Assembly (NCBI GenBank): GCA_024426085.1
Contig: CP087974.1
Location: forward strand, 4,444,001 to 4,508,000
DNA: 64,000 bases
Reading direction: 5' to 3'
Origin: Rhizobium sp. RCAM05350
GTDB lineage: Bacteria; Pseudomonadota; Alphaproteobacteria; Rhizobiales; Rhizobiaceae
Part shown: in pieces, positions 40,647-49,812 of the stretch
Position numbering within the stretch: position 1 is the first letter of the stretch
How the letters are laid out: each line of letters starts with the position of its first letter
The notes under the pieces: generated by a model
The model's database searches: none
Seen by the model: the letters and a program-made list of their open reading frames with translations, nothing else
Told to the model about the DNA's origin: nothing
Made by a program: the position numbers and the translations under genes

Positions 40647-41606
40647 TTACTTCATGCCGAGCGTTTCAAGGAGGCCCTTGCGCTTGGCGTGGTAGTAATA
40701 GCCGCTGGCATAGAGCTTGACCGCGCCGTCGTTCTGGTTGTCGGCCACCATCCAGGCGCCGGCCAGATATTTTGTCGCATATTTCAGATTGGTTTCGGCA
40801 TCGAACAGGCCTTCAGCCGGACCGTCGTAGCCGAGTCCCTTGGCCGTATTGTAGCGAATCTGCATCAGGCCGTAATTGCCGGCATGGTAGGCGCGTGGAT
40901 TATAGGTGCTCTCGCGCTTGACGACGCGGTGCACCAGTTCTTCCGGAATATTGTTGAGCTTGGCGTAATAGGCGATCAGCCGGTCGAGTTCAGGGCGTGA
41001 GCTTGTCGGCTTTTCCGTGATGCCCAACGACGCGGGTATCGACTTCGCCATGGCATAGGCGCTGGCACCGATCGACGGCTTGGCCATCGGGACGATCATG
41101 CGCTTGGCAACCAGCGTTTCCAGGCCGACCGGCTCGCCCGTATCGAAATCCGATTCCATCGCGGCCATCATCATGCCTTCGGGAATCTGCGGCGCGCGAT
41201 CGGTCTTGGTCGATACGAGCGCATTTGCCGTTTCCGGCATGGCGAGGATTGTTGCCGCCTGAGCGGCTGCAGACGTCTGGGGTGCTACCAGTGCATTGGC
41301 AGCAGTCGCAGGCATTGTCGACGGATTGGCAGCGGCGACCTGTGTCGTTGCTGTTTCGCCGGGCTTCATCATCGCTGTTTCGGCCGCAAGTGCGGCTGCC
41401 GTCGCTGCTGTCGCGCCGTCCGGGGTCGGCAGAGCGTAAGCCGTCATTTCCGTTCCGGGCTTCGGCAGCGGGGTTACCGTCTGCACCGCCATCAGCTGTT
41501 CCATCGGTGTTCGCTCGACGCTCGAGCAACCGCCGACAAGCGATGCGGAAATCAGGGCACAGGCCGTAACAGCCGGTTTTGAAACGGAAAAACGGAAATT
41601 CGCCAT
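40647..41606 (-). CDS. Lipoprotein soluble-lytic-transglycosylase-type enzyme (SLT domain)
   Basis: Intact, 319 residues. Lipobox LVGGC near residue 27. A low-complexity Ala/Thr/Pro linker (residues 45-150) leads to the SLT catalytic domain at about 205-319, with VVKRESTYNPRAYHAGNYGLMQI (the catalytic Glu in KRES), NLKYATKYLAGAW and YASGYYYHAKRKG. Cleaves peptidoglycan glycan strands. ATG 41606. It is probably monocistronic. With the second SLT protein at 46643 it is one of several wall-lytic enzymes in the window. Confidence 0.9.
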   Translation of the reverse strand: MANFRFSVSKPAVTACALISASLVGGCSSVERTPMEQLMAVQTVTPLPKPGTEMTAYALPTPDGATAATAAALAAETAMMKPGETATTQVAAANPSTMPATAANALVAPQTSAAAQAATILAMPETANALVSTKTDRAPQIPEGMMMAAMESDFDTGEPVGLETLVAKRMIVPMAKPSIGASAYAMAKSIPASLGITEKPTSSRPELDRLIAYYAKLNNIPEELVHRVVKRESTYNPRAYHAGNYGLMQIRYNTAKGLGYDGPAEGLFDAETNLKYATKYLAGAWMVADNQNDGAVKLYASGYYYHAKRKGLLETLGMK

Positions 41607-41723
41607 GCTGTCACTTTCGTGCTGTCAGGCCTCACAGCCCTATGCAAATCAGCAGCCAGAGGCCACCATGCGCTGAACGTCATTAACCTATGAGACGGTG
41701 AACCGCAAGCATGGGACGCCTTT

Positions 41724-42359
41724 TCAGGCGCCGGCCCGCCGCAAGCCCGCGGTCAAAAGGCCTGCGCCGATCAAAAGCGACCCGCCCGTGCGGTTGACGA
41801 TGGCCTGAACTTTGGGCTTTCGAATCGTCTGGCGGGCAGCCGAGGCCATCAGCGCGTAAAGGGTCGCATTGAGGGTCGCGAGCACCAGGAATGTGCTTTC
41901 AAAGATCAGCATCTGGTTGAACAGAGGACGGCTGAGGTCGAGGAACTGCGGCAGGAAGGCCACGAAGAAAACGATGCTTTTCGGGTTGAGCGCTGTGACG
42001 ACATAAGTGTGCAGGAAGATCCGCAGCGGTTTTTCCGCCGGCACTGACATCGTGCCGTCTTCGGCCTCGACAGCGATCGGCGCGCGCCAAAGCTTGATGC
42101 CGAGCCAGATCAGGTAGGCGGCGCCAACCCATTTCAACACGGTGAAAATCGCAGCCGATGTGGCAAGCAGCGCGCCAAGGCCGAGCATCGAGGCAGTCAT
42201 TGCAGTGAAGTCGCTGAGCGCTACGCCAGCGACCGTGGCACTTGCGACCTTGCGCCCATGCCCGAGCGCATAGGAGATGACCAAGAGGATGGTCGGGCCG
42301 GGAATGGCGAGCAGGATGGAGGAGGCGGCGACGAAGGCTAGCCAGTGTTCGATCGACAT
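41724..42359 (-). CDS. LysE/RhtB-family amino acid or metabolite exporter
   Basis: Intact, 211 residues with six membrane segments: WLAFVAASSILLAIPGPTIL, GVALSDFTAMTASMLGLGAL, VLKWVGAAYLIWLGIKLWR, ALNPKSIVFFVAFLPQFL and GGSLLIGAGLLTAGLRRAG. Exports amino acids such as lysine, homoserine or threonine. ATG 42359 is chosen because it has a Shine-Dalgarno (GGAG) eight bases upstream; the frame could extend to 42422 but without family match. The leader of 84 bp forms alternative hairpins that bury this ribosome binding site, so it is likely regulated by its own leader. The gene follows pfp on the same strand. Confidence 0.88.
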   Translation of the reverse strand: MSIEHWLAFVAASSILLAIPGPTILLVISYALGHGRKVASATVAGVALSDFTAMTASMLGLGALLATSAAIFTVLKWVGAAYLIWLGIKLWRAPIAVEAEDGTMSVPAEKPLRIFLHTYVVTALNPKSIVFFVAFLPQFLDLSRPLFNQMLIFESTFLVLATLNATLYALMASAARQTIRKPKVQAIVNRTGGSLLIGAGLLTAGLRRAGA

Positions 42360-42363
42360 GAAA

Positions 42364-42419
42364 ACGGCTCCGTTTGGGTGTGGCGTTCGATCGAGGAAGC
42401 CATGCGCAAACGGAGCCGT
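42364..42419 (-). promoter_or_regulatory. Hairpin B, sequesters the LysE-exporter ribosome binding site
   Basis: On the transcript, ACGGCTCCGTTTG and CAAACGGAGCCGT form a perfect 13-bp stem (42407-42419 with 42364-42376) around a 30-base loop. The 3' arm contains the GGAG ribosome binding site (42368-42371) and is followed by TTTC and ATG 42359. It could act as an RBS-masking helix or as a terminator-like element for pfp readthrough. Confidence 0.75.
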
Positions 42420-42439
42420 CAATAGGCTTTTATGACGGC
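42415..42439 (-). promoter_or_regulatory. Hairpin A, alternative to hairpin B in the LysE leader
   Basis: GCCGTCA and TGACGGC pair as a perfect 7-bp stem with an 11-base loop. Five bases (42415-42419) are shared with hairpin B, so the two structures cannot both form. This is the architecture of a conformational switch. No ligand is known. Confidence 0.6.
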
Positions 42440-42443
42440 GGAA

Positions 42444-43658
42444 TCAGTTCGCCGGAGACCACTTCTGGCCGATCGCGTCCATCACCTCGCCGAACCATTT
42501 CACCGATGTGTCGAAGTGCTTGCCGCCACGGATGCGCGGGAACTCGATGGTGCGCAGCTTGCCGCCCTGGTCTTCGTCGTGACCGGTGACGCCAGAAACC
42601 TTGTTCAGAGCGCTTTCGACGGCGAGATCGACCATGCCCTGGATGAGGCGCAGGTCGTCGGCGTTGGCCGGTGCGGAGCGGGCATAGTAGCCGGACTTCT
42701 GCACCATCGAGCGTTCGGCGCCGAGCAGGGCTGCGAACTGCTTGGAGAACCAGCCGCCGACATTAATCGTGTCGATCTTCACGTGGCCGAAGGCATCGCG
42801 CTTGACGGCTTCACCGGCTGCTTCGCGCTCGGCAACGACGGCATCGAGGCAAGCGCCTTCCGAGACGAACAGGGTCACAAAGCCCGTCTTATCCATGACG
42901 GCGCGCAGCCGTTCGGCTTCTGTTTCCAGATTGAATGCGGTCTCGGGCAGATAAAGGCCGTCAATATTCTTCATCTGCCGGTTCATCATGAAGCCGTCGA
43001 CGAATTCCCGGTCGTCGATATGCTGGATATAGGAGCGGGCAGTTGCCGCGGTGAGCCAGCCGCAATGGCGGCCCATGACTTCGTGGACGACGAGCGTGCA
43101 GCGGCGCGGCGCTCTGTTCGTTGCTGACATTGTCGAAGAATTTTGCGCCGTATTCCGCAGCCGTCCAGGCGCCGAGCGACTGGCGGATCGGCACGACGTC
43201 GTTGTCGACGGTCTTCGGCAGACCGACGACAGTGAGGTCGTAGCCATTGGCGCCGAGATAGGCGGCAAGATCGGCAGCCGTCGTGTTGGTGTCGTCACCG
43301 CCGATCGTGTGCAGGATGGTGATGCCGTCGGCAGCCAGCAGTTCGGCTGCGACCCTGAGCGGGTTCTGGCCTTCCTTGACGAGGCCACGCTTGATGCAAT
43401 CGGCTGTATTGGTCAGCTTCACCCGGCTGTTGCCGATCGGCGAGCCGCCGTGGCGGTGCAGGATATGGGCTTTTTCCCGCATGTCGTGGTAATCTCGATG
43501 CGGTCTGCGAGAAGAAGACCCTGGTAGCCGGAGCGATAGGCAACCAGTTCGATATCGGGCGCGATGTCAGTATAGCGCTCGATCAGGCCACCCACGGCGG
43601 AAGACAGGCAGGGGGCGAGTCCGCCCGCGGTCAGCATTGCAACTTTCTGTTTGGCCAT
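42444..43658 (-). CDS. pfp: 6-phosphofructokinase, pyrophosphate-dependent type (two frame breaks)
   Basis: About 404 residues. Phosphorylates fructose 6-phosphate at C1 with PPi instead of ATP, reversibly. Motifs: AMLTAGGLAPCLSSAVGGLI, HTIGGDDTNTTAADLA (the Asp-Asp of GGDDT marks PPi use, against GGDGS of ATP enzymes), VVGLPKTVDNDVVPIRQSLG and VVHEVMGRHCGWLTAATA. Frame breaks near 43490 and 43125. ATG 43658 follows GAGGAGGAC. Rhizobia often lack ATP-PFK and rely on the Entner-Doudoroff path, so this enzyme is an alternative entry. The LysE exporter follows on the same strand. Confidence 0.87.
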
Positions 43659-43758
43659 GGAGTCCTCCTCGGGGATTGCGGCAAGATCGTTCGGGGTCTC
43701 TCTACCGCAATTCTCATGGAAGTTAAATGACATGCTGCTGGTAATGGCGGAGGATGGT

Positions 43759-44632
43759 TCAGGCGATGCGCTTTTCGCCCGAGCCAGACGATCAGCGCAA
43801 CGGCGATTGCAAAGCCGATCGTGGCTCCGCTGATGACTTCTGCCGAGCAGCACTTCCGAGACGGCGAGGGTGACGAAGGTCTGCAGCAACTGCACCTGTG
43901 CCACGCGTGCGATGCCGCCGAGCGCGAGCCCGGCATTCCAGAAGATGAAGCCGGCGAACATCGACATCAGGCCGAGATAGGAGAGGGCGCCCAGTTCGGC
44001 ATGGCTCGGGGCCTGTATCCCGTCCTTCATCGCCAGCAGTGCTGCGACGATGGAGAGTGGCGCGGTGATGACCAGTGCCCAGGAAATCACTTCCCAGCCC
44101 GGAAGGATGCGCGAAACCTTGGCCGACAGAACGTAGCCGAGCGAGGCGGTGACGGCTGCGAGAAACAGCCAGCCGTCGCCCGCCTGCAGGTGGAAGCCGC
44201 TGTCGCGAACGGAGAAGAAGACCACGAGCGCCGCACCGGCAAGGCCATAGGCCCAGAAGGCTGGTCCTGGCCGCTCACCATCGACGAGGGCAGCGAAGAT
44301 CGAGGTCAGGAGCGGCAGGATGCCGAGAATGACGCCGCCGTGGCTTGCCGGGATGGTCTGCATCGCCGTCGTGGAGAAGATCGGAAAACCGTAGACCACG
44401 CAGATGCCGGCCCCAAGCAGGATCGCGCCTTGTCCCTTTGGCCATTTTTCCGCATCAGCAGCAGCGTCAAGCCGGCGGCGATCGAGGCGATGACGGCGCG
44501 GCCGAAGGTGATGAAGAAAGGAGAAAAACCGCCAAGAGCGATATGCGTCATCGGCAGGGTCACGCCGAAAATGGTGACGCCGATCAAGCCAAGCGCCATG
44601 CCCATGGCCTGCGGGTGGGTGGAAATGCGCAT
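43759..44632 (-). CDS. EamA/DMT-family transporter (two frame breaks, C-terminus uncertain)
   Basis: About 290 residues with ten spans; the first repeat has LIGVTIFGVTLPMTHIALGG and FITFGRAVIASIAAGLTLLL, the second GLMSMFAGFIFWNAGLALGG and VQLLQTFVTLAVSEVLLG. Frame breaks near 44445 and 43850. The end is uncertain: in one frame the reading continues past the pfp start, but a shift near 43770 would end it at TGA 43759 (GRKxRIA). ATG 44632 is used. Third EamA-type transporter in the window. Substrate unknown. Confidence 0.78.
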
Positions 44633-44929
44633 GGGAACTCCAGCGGAAAGTCGATTGTCCGCTCGCATTTCGGTGGGTTCCAAGTCAAATTCATTTGCCT
44701 GATTGGACGATCACGACCGTGAATGCTATATAGTGAGGTGCCATCACAAATTCGTCATTTCGGTCGAATCGCGGGTTTGCCGCCTTGCAATCCACGCCAA
44801 CATCTGGTCATGCTGTTTGGTGAGCTGCATGATTGTCGTGGCAGGCACAGCCGTGCGGGCCACCTTGCATCTGAGCATGGACGCATCCGCCCGTGCCATC
44901 CCCACCTCAACGACGTGGATCAGCCAACC

Positions 44930-45654
44930 ATGGGAAAGAACGTGCCTATGTCATTCTGGGATAGCATCCTCAGCATCGTCACCGCGACGGGCAATGCGCT
45001 CGCCGGTGTTATAGAAGCTGTACGGACGCTGTTTGAAGGCGATCCGGAAACGCGCCGCAAGGTGGCTTTCTCGGTCGCTATGATTGCGCTTTCCGCCAAG
45101 ATGGCCAAGGCAGACGGTATCGTCACCTGAGGCTGAAGTGTCGGCATTCCGCGATATCTTCAAGTTTCCCGACGACCAGGCACAGAACGTCGCCCGGCTC
45201 TACAATCTGGCCCGTCAGGACGTCGCCGGTTATGAGGCCTATGCGGAGAAGCTCGCCTCGCTCTGCGTTTCCTGCGAACAGAATTGCCCGGTGCTGGAAG
45301 ATATCATCGACGGACTGTTTCATATCGCCAAGTCCGATGGCGCCGTCCACGAGAAGGAACTGAACTTCCTCACGCGTCGCCGAGATCTTCCATATGAAGG
45401 AAGAGCGTTTTCACGAGATCATGGCCCGCCACGTGCACAGCGCCGGCGCTGATCCCTACAAGATCCTTGGCGTTTCGCCGAAGGACGATTTTTCGATCAT
45501 CCGCAAGCGTTACCGCGTGCTGGTGTCTGAGAACCATCCTGACGTTTTGGTTGCTCGGGGTGTCCTGCAAGAGTTGCAGGCGATCGCCAATGACCGCATG
45601 GCCGAGCTGAATGCCGCCTATGAGGCGATCGAGAAAGAACGCCGCGCCGCATGA
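44930..45654 (+). CDS. djlA: DjlA-type co-chaperone: TerB-like domain plus J-domain (two frame breaks)
   Basis: About 241 residues. N-terminal MSFWDSILSIVTATGNALAG (start 44948, or MGKNVP at 44930), TerB-like helical domain (RRKVAFSVAMIALSAKMAKA, VAEIFHMKEERFHEI), C-terminal J-domain with DPYKILGVSPKDDFSIIRKR and the HPD motif of SENHPDVLVARG. Stimulates DnaK ATPase at the membrane. Frame breaks near 45130 (before PEAEVSAFRDI) and 45385. The TGA stop overlaps the amidase ATG (ATGA), so the two are translationally coupled, suggesting a link to envelope stress or wall turnover. Confidence 0.85.
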
Positions 45655-46415
45655 CGGACTTTGCCTGCGACTATGCTGCCGCGCACGTCGTACCGTCGCC
45701 CAACCATGGCGAAAGGGCAGGCGGGCTGAAGCCCGATATGATCATCCTGCACTATACCGGCATGGAGACGGGAGCCGCGGCTCTCGACTGGCTCTGTCGC
45801 GAGGAAAGTCAGGTTTCCAGCCACTATTTCGTCCATGAGGATGGCCGCGTCGATCAGCTCGTCGCCGAGGATCGCCGTGCCTGGCATGCGGGCCAGAGTA
45901 CCTGGAAAGGCGAGAGCGACATCAATTCCCGCTCGATCGGCATCGAAATCGCCAATACCGGCCATCCCGGCGGGTTGCCGGATTTCCCGTCGGTCCAGAT
46001 CGATGCCGTCGTCGAATTGTGTCGAAACTGTGGCGAACGGTGGTCGATTGCCCCTGAACGGGTGCTGGCACACAGCGATATCGCCCCTATTCGCAAGGTC
46101 GATCCGGGAGAAAAATTTCCTTGGGAACGGCTGTATGCCGGGGGTGTCGGGCATTGGGTTCCACCGGCGCCGATCGGTGGCGGTCGATTTTTCCAGCGCG
46201 GCGATCAGGGGCAGCCTGTCGAGGCAGTGCAGACGATGCTGTCGCTCTATGGCTACGGAATTGAAGTGACAGGTGTTTTCTGCGAGAAAACCGAGGGTGC
46301 GGTGGCCGCATTCCAGCGTCATTTCCGCCAGTCGCAGGTCGATGGCATCGCCGATATTTCGACGCTGGACACGCTTCACCGATTGCTTTCAGGCCTGCCG
46401 AATTTCAGCCGCTGA
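45651..46415 (+). CDS. N-acetylmuramoyl-L-alanine amidase (Amidase_2 + PG-binding)
   Basis: Intact, 254 residues. AmiD/AmpD-like Zn amidase: LKPDMIILHYTGMETGAAALD (Zn His), SSHYFVHEDGRVDQLVAEDR, AWHAGQST, SIGIEIANTGHP, LAHSDIAPIRKVDPG (second Zn/His and catalytic residues). C-terminal PG_binding_1: QTMLSLYGYGIEVTGVFCEK and AAFQRHFRQSQVDGIAD. No signal peptide, so cytosolic like AmpD or exported by another route. It overlaps the djlA stop by four bases. Confidence 0.9.
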   Translation: MTDFACDYAAAHVVPSPNHGERAGGLKPDMIILHYTGMETGAAALDWLCREESQVSSHYFVHEDGRVDQLVAEDRRAWHAGQSTWKGESDINSRSIGIEIANTGHPGGLPDFPSVQIDAVVELCRNCGERWSIAPERVLAHSDIAPIRKVDPGEKFPWERLYAGGVGHWVPPAPIGGGRFFQRGDQGQPVEAVQTMLSLYGYGIEVTGVFCEKTEGAVAAFQRHFRQSQVDGIADISTLDTLHRLLSGLPNFSR

Positions 46416-46642
46416 ACAGCGGTTGCGCCAGCAAATCCGAAGCCCGTTTCCGGCCGTCTTCACACTAATTTTGTGCACTGCCACATCATCACCATGATGC
46501 CGGGGTCTTTTGCGGCCGTACCGAACCGCAGGGAATTCAGGCCTCTAGCCCATCCTGTTGATGACGAAAATCGGGATGCGAGACGGCAGGGCGGGGTGCG
46601 CCCTCAAGGCCGCGGCGCCCGAAAGTGGAGACTTCAAGCTAA
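46416..46642 (+). other. Intergenic region before the second SLT gene
   Basis: 227 bp with a G/C-rich 3' portion (AGGGC...GCCCT arms near 46588-46604) and AAGTGGAG before ATG 46643. No gene or known RNA family is recognised; it probably contains the promoter and a structured leader. Confidence 0.35.
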
Positions 46643-47169
46643 ATGAGAATATCGCATCTTGCTGCGGCGGCGGCATGCTTCTGCATGCTGTTTTCCGGGG
46701 TTGAAACGTCGTATGCCGGGGGCACCGACAAGACCATCACATCCTCCATCACGCCTGTAACCAGAACGACGGGTTATCCCGCGCCAGGCGCCTCGCTCAA
46801 GACTTCCGTCTATAGCGGCCTGATCCAGACCTATGCCAAGCAGTATGGTGTTCCTATCGATCTCGCCCATGCGGTGATCAAGGTCGAAAGCAACTTCAAC
46901 CCCAAGGCACGCGGCAGCTCGGCGAAGTCGGGCTCATGCAGATCAAGCCGGCTACTGCGCGCATGATGGGATACTCCGGCGGCAAGCAGGGTCTGTTCGA
47001 TCCCGAGACCAACATCAAGTTCGGCATGAAATATCTGGCCGTGGCGCATGAACTGTCCGGCGGTTTCACCTGCGGCACGATCCTTCGCTACAACGCCGGT
47101 CACGGCGCCAAGAAAATGAATCCCGTATCGCGCCGCTATTGCGGCAAGGTGCAGGCGATCATCAACTGA
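46643..47169 (+). CDS. Secreted lytic transglycosylase, SLT domain (one frame break)
   Basis: About 175 residues. Signal peptide at 1-25 (HLAAAAACFCMLFSGVETSYA), then SLT motifs AVIKVESNFNPKARGSS (catalytic Glu in KVES), GEVGLMQIKPATARMMGYSG, NIKFGMKYLAVAHELSG and LRYNAGHGAKKMNPVSRRYC. Cuts murein strands. The frame breaks near 46915, between KARGSS and GEVGLMQI. Small for the family but contains the whole catalytic core; ends VQAIIN. ATG 46643. Confidence 0.87.
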
Positions 47170-47280
47170 CCAACTCGGGGTACCGGACCGGATTGCCGAT
47201 GTCGGCATTTTTCAAGTTCTGCAGATGCCAGACAGTGATTGCCATGTTATCTCCGTCCTATCATTTTCGAGGACGGGACA

Positions 47281-48470
47281 TGGCAGGCACATTCGATTTC
47301 ATCATTGTTGGCAAAGGCATGATGGGGGCGGCGGCTGCCCGGCACCTGGCAAAGAGCGGCGCGAAGATCTGCTGGTCGGGCCGGATGAACCGGAAGAATG
47401 GGCAAGTCACGGTGGTGTCTTCAGCAGTCACTATGACAATGGCCGCATCACCCGCACGATCGATCCCGACCCTGTGTGGGCGCTTCTGGCCCAGCGCTCC
47501 ATCGAACGCTACGCCGATATCGAAACCGGCAGTGGCGTCGAATTCTACAGCGAAGCTGGCTGCCTGATTGCCGCACCTTTGCCGGGCGGCGAGGAAAATA
47601 CGCTCGATAACGTGATTGCAGCCCGCAACCGTCTCGGTGTCGAGGCGCCGTTTGTCGATGAGCAGCAGCTTGCCGCGCAGTTTCCCTGGTTCCGGTTTCC
47701 GGCGGGATATGGCGGCGTTTTCGAGCCGCGCAATGCAGGCCATATCGATCCGCGGGCGCTGGTCAAGGCGCAGGTGATCCTCGCTGAAAAGGCCGGCGTC
47801 ACCGTCGTCCGTTCCGAAGTTTCCTCCGTCGTCCGCGTTGGAAGTGCTGTTAACATCCGCACAGCAGACGGTGCGACCTTCAGCGCCGGGCGCGTCATCA
47901 TTGCCGCCGGTGGATTTTCGATTTCCAGGCAATTGCTCGCCCGACCACTGGACCTCACCGTCAAGGCCCGCACCGTTCTCTTTGCCGAGGTGGCGCCGGC
48001 CGATCTGCCGCGCTTTGCCGGGATGCCGTCACTGATTGGTTCCGCGCTTCAGCAGGACGAGAGCTACTATCTGCTGCCGCCCATCCGCTATCCCGACGGC
48101 AAGCACTATATCAAGATTGGCGGCGATCCGAGCGACATCAATATCGCATCCGAGCCGGAGGTTCGCGCCTGGTTCCGAGGGCAAGCCAACGCGTCCGCAG
48201 CCGACCACATGTCTGCCCTTCTGTCGCGCGCCATGCCATCGTTCACGCCCGCATCGCTGCGGTGGAGCCCCCTGCGTCACCACCTTCACTCGTCACGGCT
48301 ATCCCTATATCGGCTTTGCGGATTCGGATCGTGTTGCAGTGCTGACCGGCGGCAATGGCGCGGCCGCCAAGAGTTCGGACGAGATCGGACGGCTCGGCGC
48401 GTCACTGCTTCTGAACGGCGTGCTCGATGCGCCCGAATACGATACGGATTTTGCCGTCTGCTTTCGTTAG
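47281..48470 (+). CDS. FAD-dependent oxidoreductase, DAO/sarcosine-oxidase-like (two frame breaks)
   Basis: About 396 residues. FAD motif FDFIIVGKGMMGAAAARHLAK near residues 5-25, then GPDEPEEWASHGGVFSSHYDNG, RVIIAAGGFS and C-terminal GYPYIGFADSDRVAVLTGGN (second flavin-binding loop). The D-amino-acid/sarcosine oxidase family oxidises primary or secondary amines. Frame breaks near 47370 and 48260. ATG 47281 follows GAGGACGGG. The upstream segment from 47198 is not needed. Monocistronic. Substrate open. Confidence 0.83.
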
Positions 48471-48540
48471 GAGCATTTGCATCGCGCACTTTTTTCTTTT
48501 GTCACTGGCAATTGGCGGACAGCTCGGCTATGCACCGCCT

Positions 48541-48934
48541 GCCAGTTGGCCGGGCAGCCGCGCTCCGCTAGGACCGAAAGGTTGCGGGGGAGGAAAGTCC
48601 GGGCTCCACGGAAAAACGGTGCCGGATAACGTCCGGCGGGGGCGACCCTAGGGAAAGTGCCACAGAGAGAATACCGCCTGCCTCGGCAGGTAAGGGTGAA
48701 AGGGTGGGGTAAGAGCCCACCGCACGCATGGCAACATGGGTGGCAAGGCAAACCCCACCGGGAGCAAAACCGAATAGGGATGACGTGGTTCGCGCAAGCG
48801 TTCCGGCCTTTTCCGGGCCAGTCATCCGGGTGGGTTGCAGGAGGCAGCGCGCAAGCGTTGTCCCAGATGAATGGCTGCCACGTTCCGGCTTTCGGGCCGG
48901 AGCCATACAGAACCCGGCTTACAGGCCAACTGGC
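48541..48934 (+). ncRNA. rnpB: RNase P RNA
   Basis: The P1 helix GCCAGTTGGCC (48541-48551) pairs with GGCCAACTGGC (48924-48934), defining both ends. Internal class-A bacterial landmarks are GGAGGAAAGTCCGGGCTCC (CR-I region), the stretch ending AGGGAAAGTGCCACAGAGA, GTAAGAGCCCACCGC and AGAACCCGGCTTAC near the 3' end. Length 394 nt fits alphaproteobacterial rnpB. It is the catalytic RNA that removes tRNA 5' leaders. It stands between the FAD oxidoreductase and the dcw cluster. Confidence 0.97.
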
Positions 48935-49357
48935 AAATTTCCCTTCTTTTTCAACTTCGCAGACGGCGGCTTTGGAATTCGCATATCTGTTTGAATATCT
49001 ATTTCAATTAGAAATTACTTAAATAAATTCTACGGAGTTTATGAAGAGGGATTCGCCGGTGAATCCAAAGTCTTGAGTATGCGTTTGTAACCATTTGTTA
49101 AACTTAACGGACTATCAATATTTGCTGACGACGCGTGCTGAAATAGAGCAAATCCCATTGACGCCCATATGGTCCCATGTTATCCCAGTCATGCACTGCA
49201 TACGGGCTGATTCAAGCCTACTCACCGCAAGTTTCGGAGTTGCTCCGTAAGGGGTTTTCGATCGGGCATGTCGCCCGGCTGTGGGGTGCTGCGCGTTTTG
49301 ATGGTGCGTGTGGGCTGTTGGGGCTGGCGTGTCCACCGGGAACGGCTGTATCGTGTC
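48935..49357 (+). other. 423-bp intergenic region upstream of the dcw cluster, with G-rich repeats
   Basis: The left half is A/T-rich after rnpB and is likely to hold the rnpB 3' end and dcw promoters. Just before mraZ, G-rich direct repeats appear (TGTGGGGTGC near 49280; GTGTGGGCTGTTGGGGCTGG at 49308-49327). MraZ binds repeated TGGG-type boxes upstream of its own gene in other bacteria, so these may be its operator, though the spacing (about 8) differs from the 10 of E. coli. No gene is visible. Confidence 0.4.
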
Positions 49358-49798
49358 ATGAACCGCTTCCTTTCGCATGCGACAAACCGGATCGATTCCA
49401 AAGGGCGGGTTTCCGTTCCTTCGATGTTTCGTTCTGTTTTGGCTGTGCTGGATATTCGGGAGCTTTATTGCTTTCAGGATTTCGTCTTTCCGGCTATCAG
49501 CGCCGGCGGTCCGGAATTGCTGGATCGGTTCGAAAGGCAAATCAGCGGCGAGGATCCATTTTCGCCGCAGGCCAATCAGATGTCGCTCCTGGTTCATGGG
49601 GGCGGGGTCTTCATGAAGCTCGACCAGGAAGGCCGGTTGATGGTCACGGATTTCATCCGCGATTTCACGGGCATCGACACGGAAGTCACTTTCGTGGGGC
49701 GGGCGGATCATTTTCAGTTGTGGGCGCCGCACGTGTTTGCGGAAATGCAGGCAGCGGCAAGAGAAGAGCACAGATTGCGAGGTCTGCGTTCGGGCTAG
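49358..49798 (+). CDS. mraZ: MraZ, transcriptional repressor of the division/cell-wall cluster
   Basis: Intact, 146 residues with two AbrB-like SpoVT repeats: [20 protein letters not shown] and [10 protein letters not shown] in the first, [21 protein letters not shown] in the second. ATG 49358 is chosen at MNRFLSH, the usual family N-terminus; the longer frame from 49268 lacks a match. Binds the promoter of its own operon. First gene of the dcw cluster, 14 bp before rsmH. Confidence 0.92.
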   Translation: MNRFLSHATNRIDSKGRVSVPSMFRSVLAVLDIRELYCFQDFVFPAISAGGPELLDRFERQISGEDPFSPQANQMSLLVHGGGVFMKLDQEGRLMVTDFIRDFTGIDTEVTFVGRADHFQLWAPHVFAEMQAAAREEHRLRGLRSG

Positions 49799-49812
49799 AG
49801 TGGAGAGGCGGA

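Noticed and set aside
46416-46642. Hammerhead-like or other ribozyme core before the SLT gene
   Set aside because: The stretch GATGACGAAAATC only loosely resembles a hammerhead core and the three-stem closure does not form.
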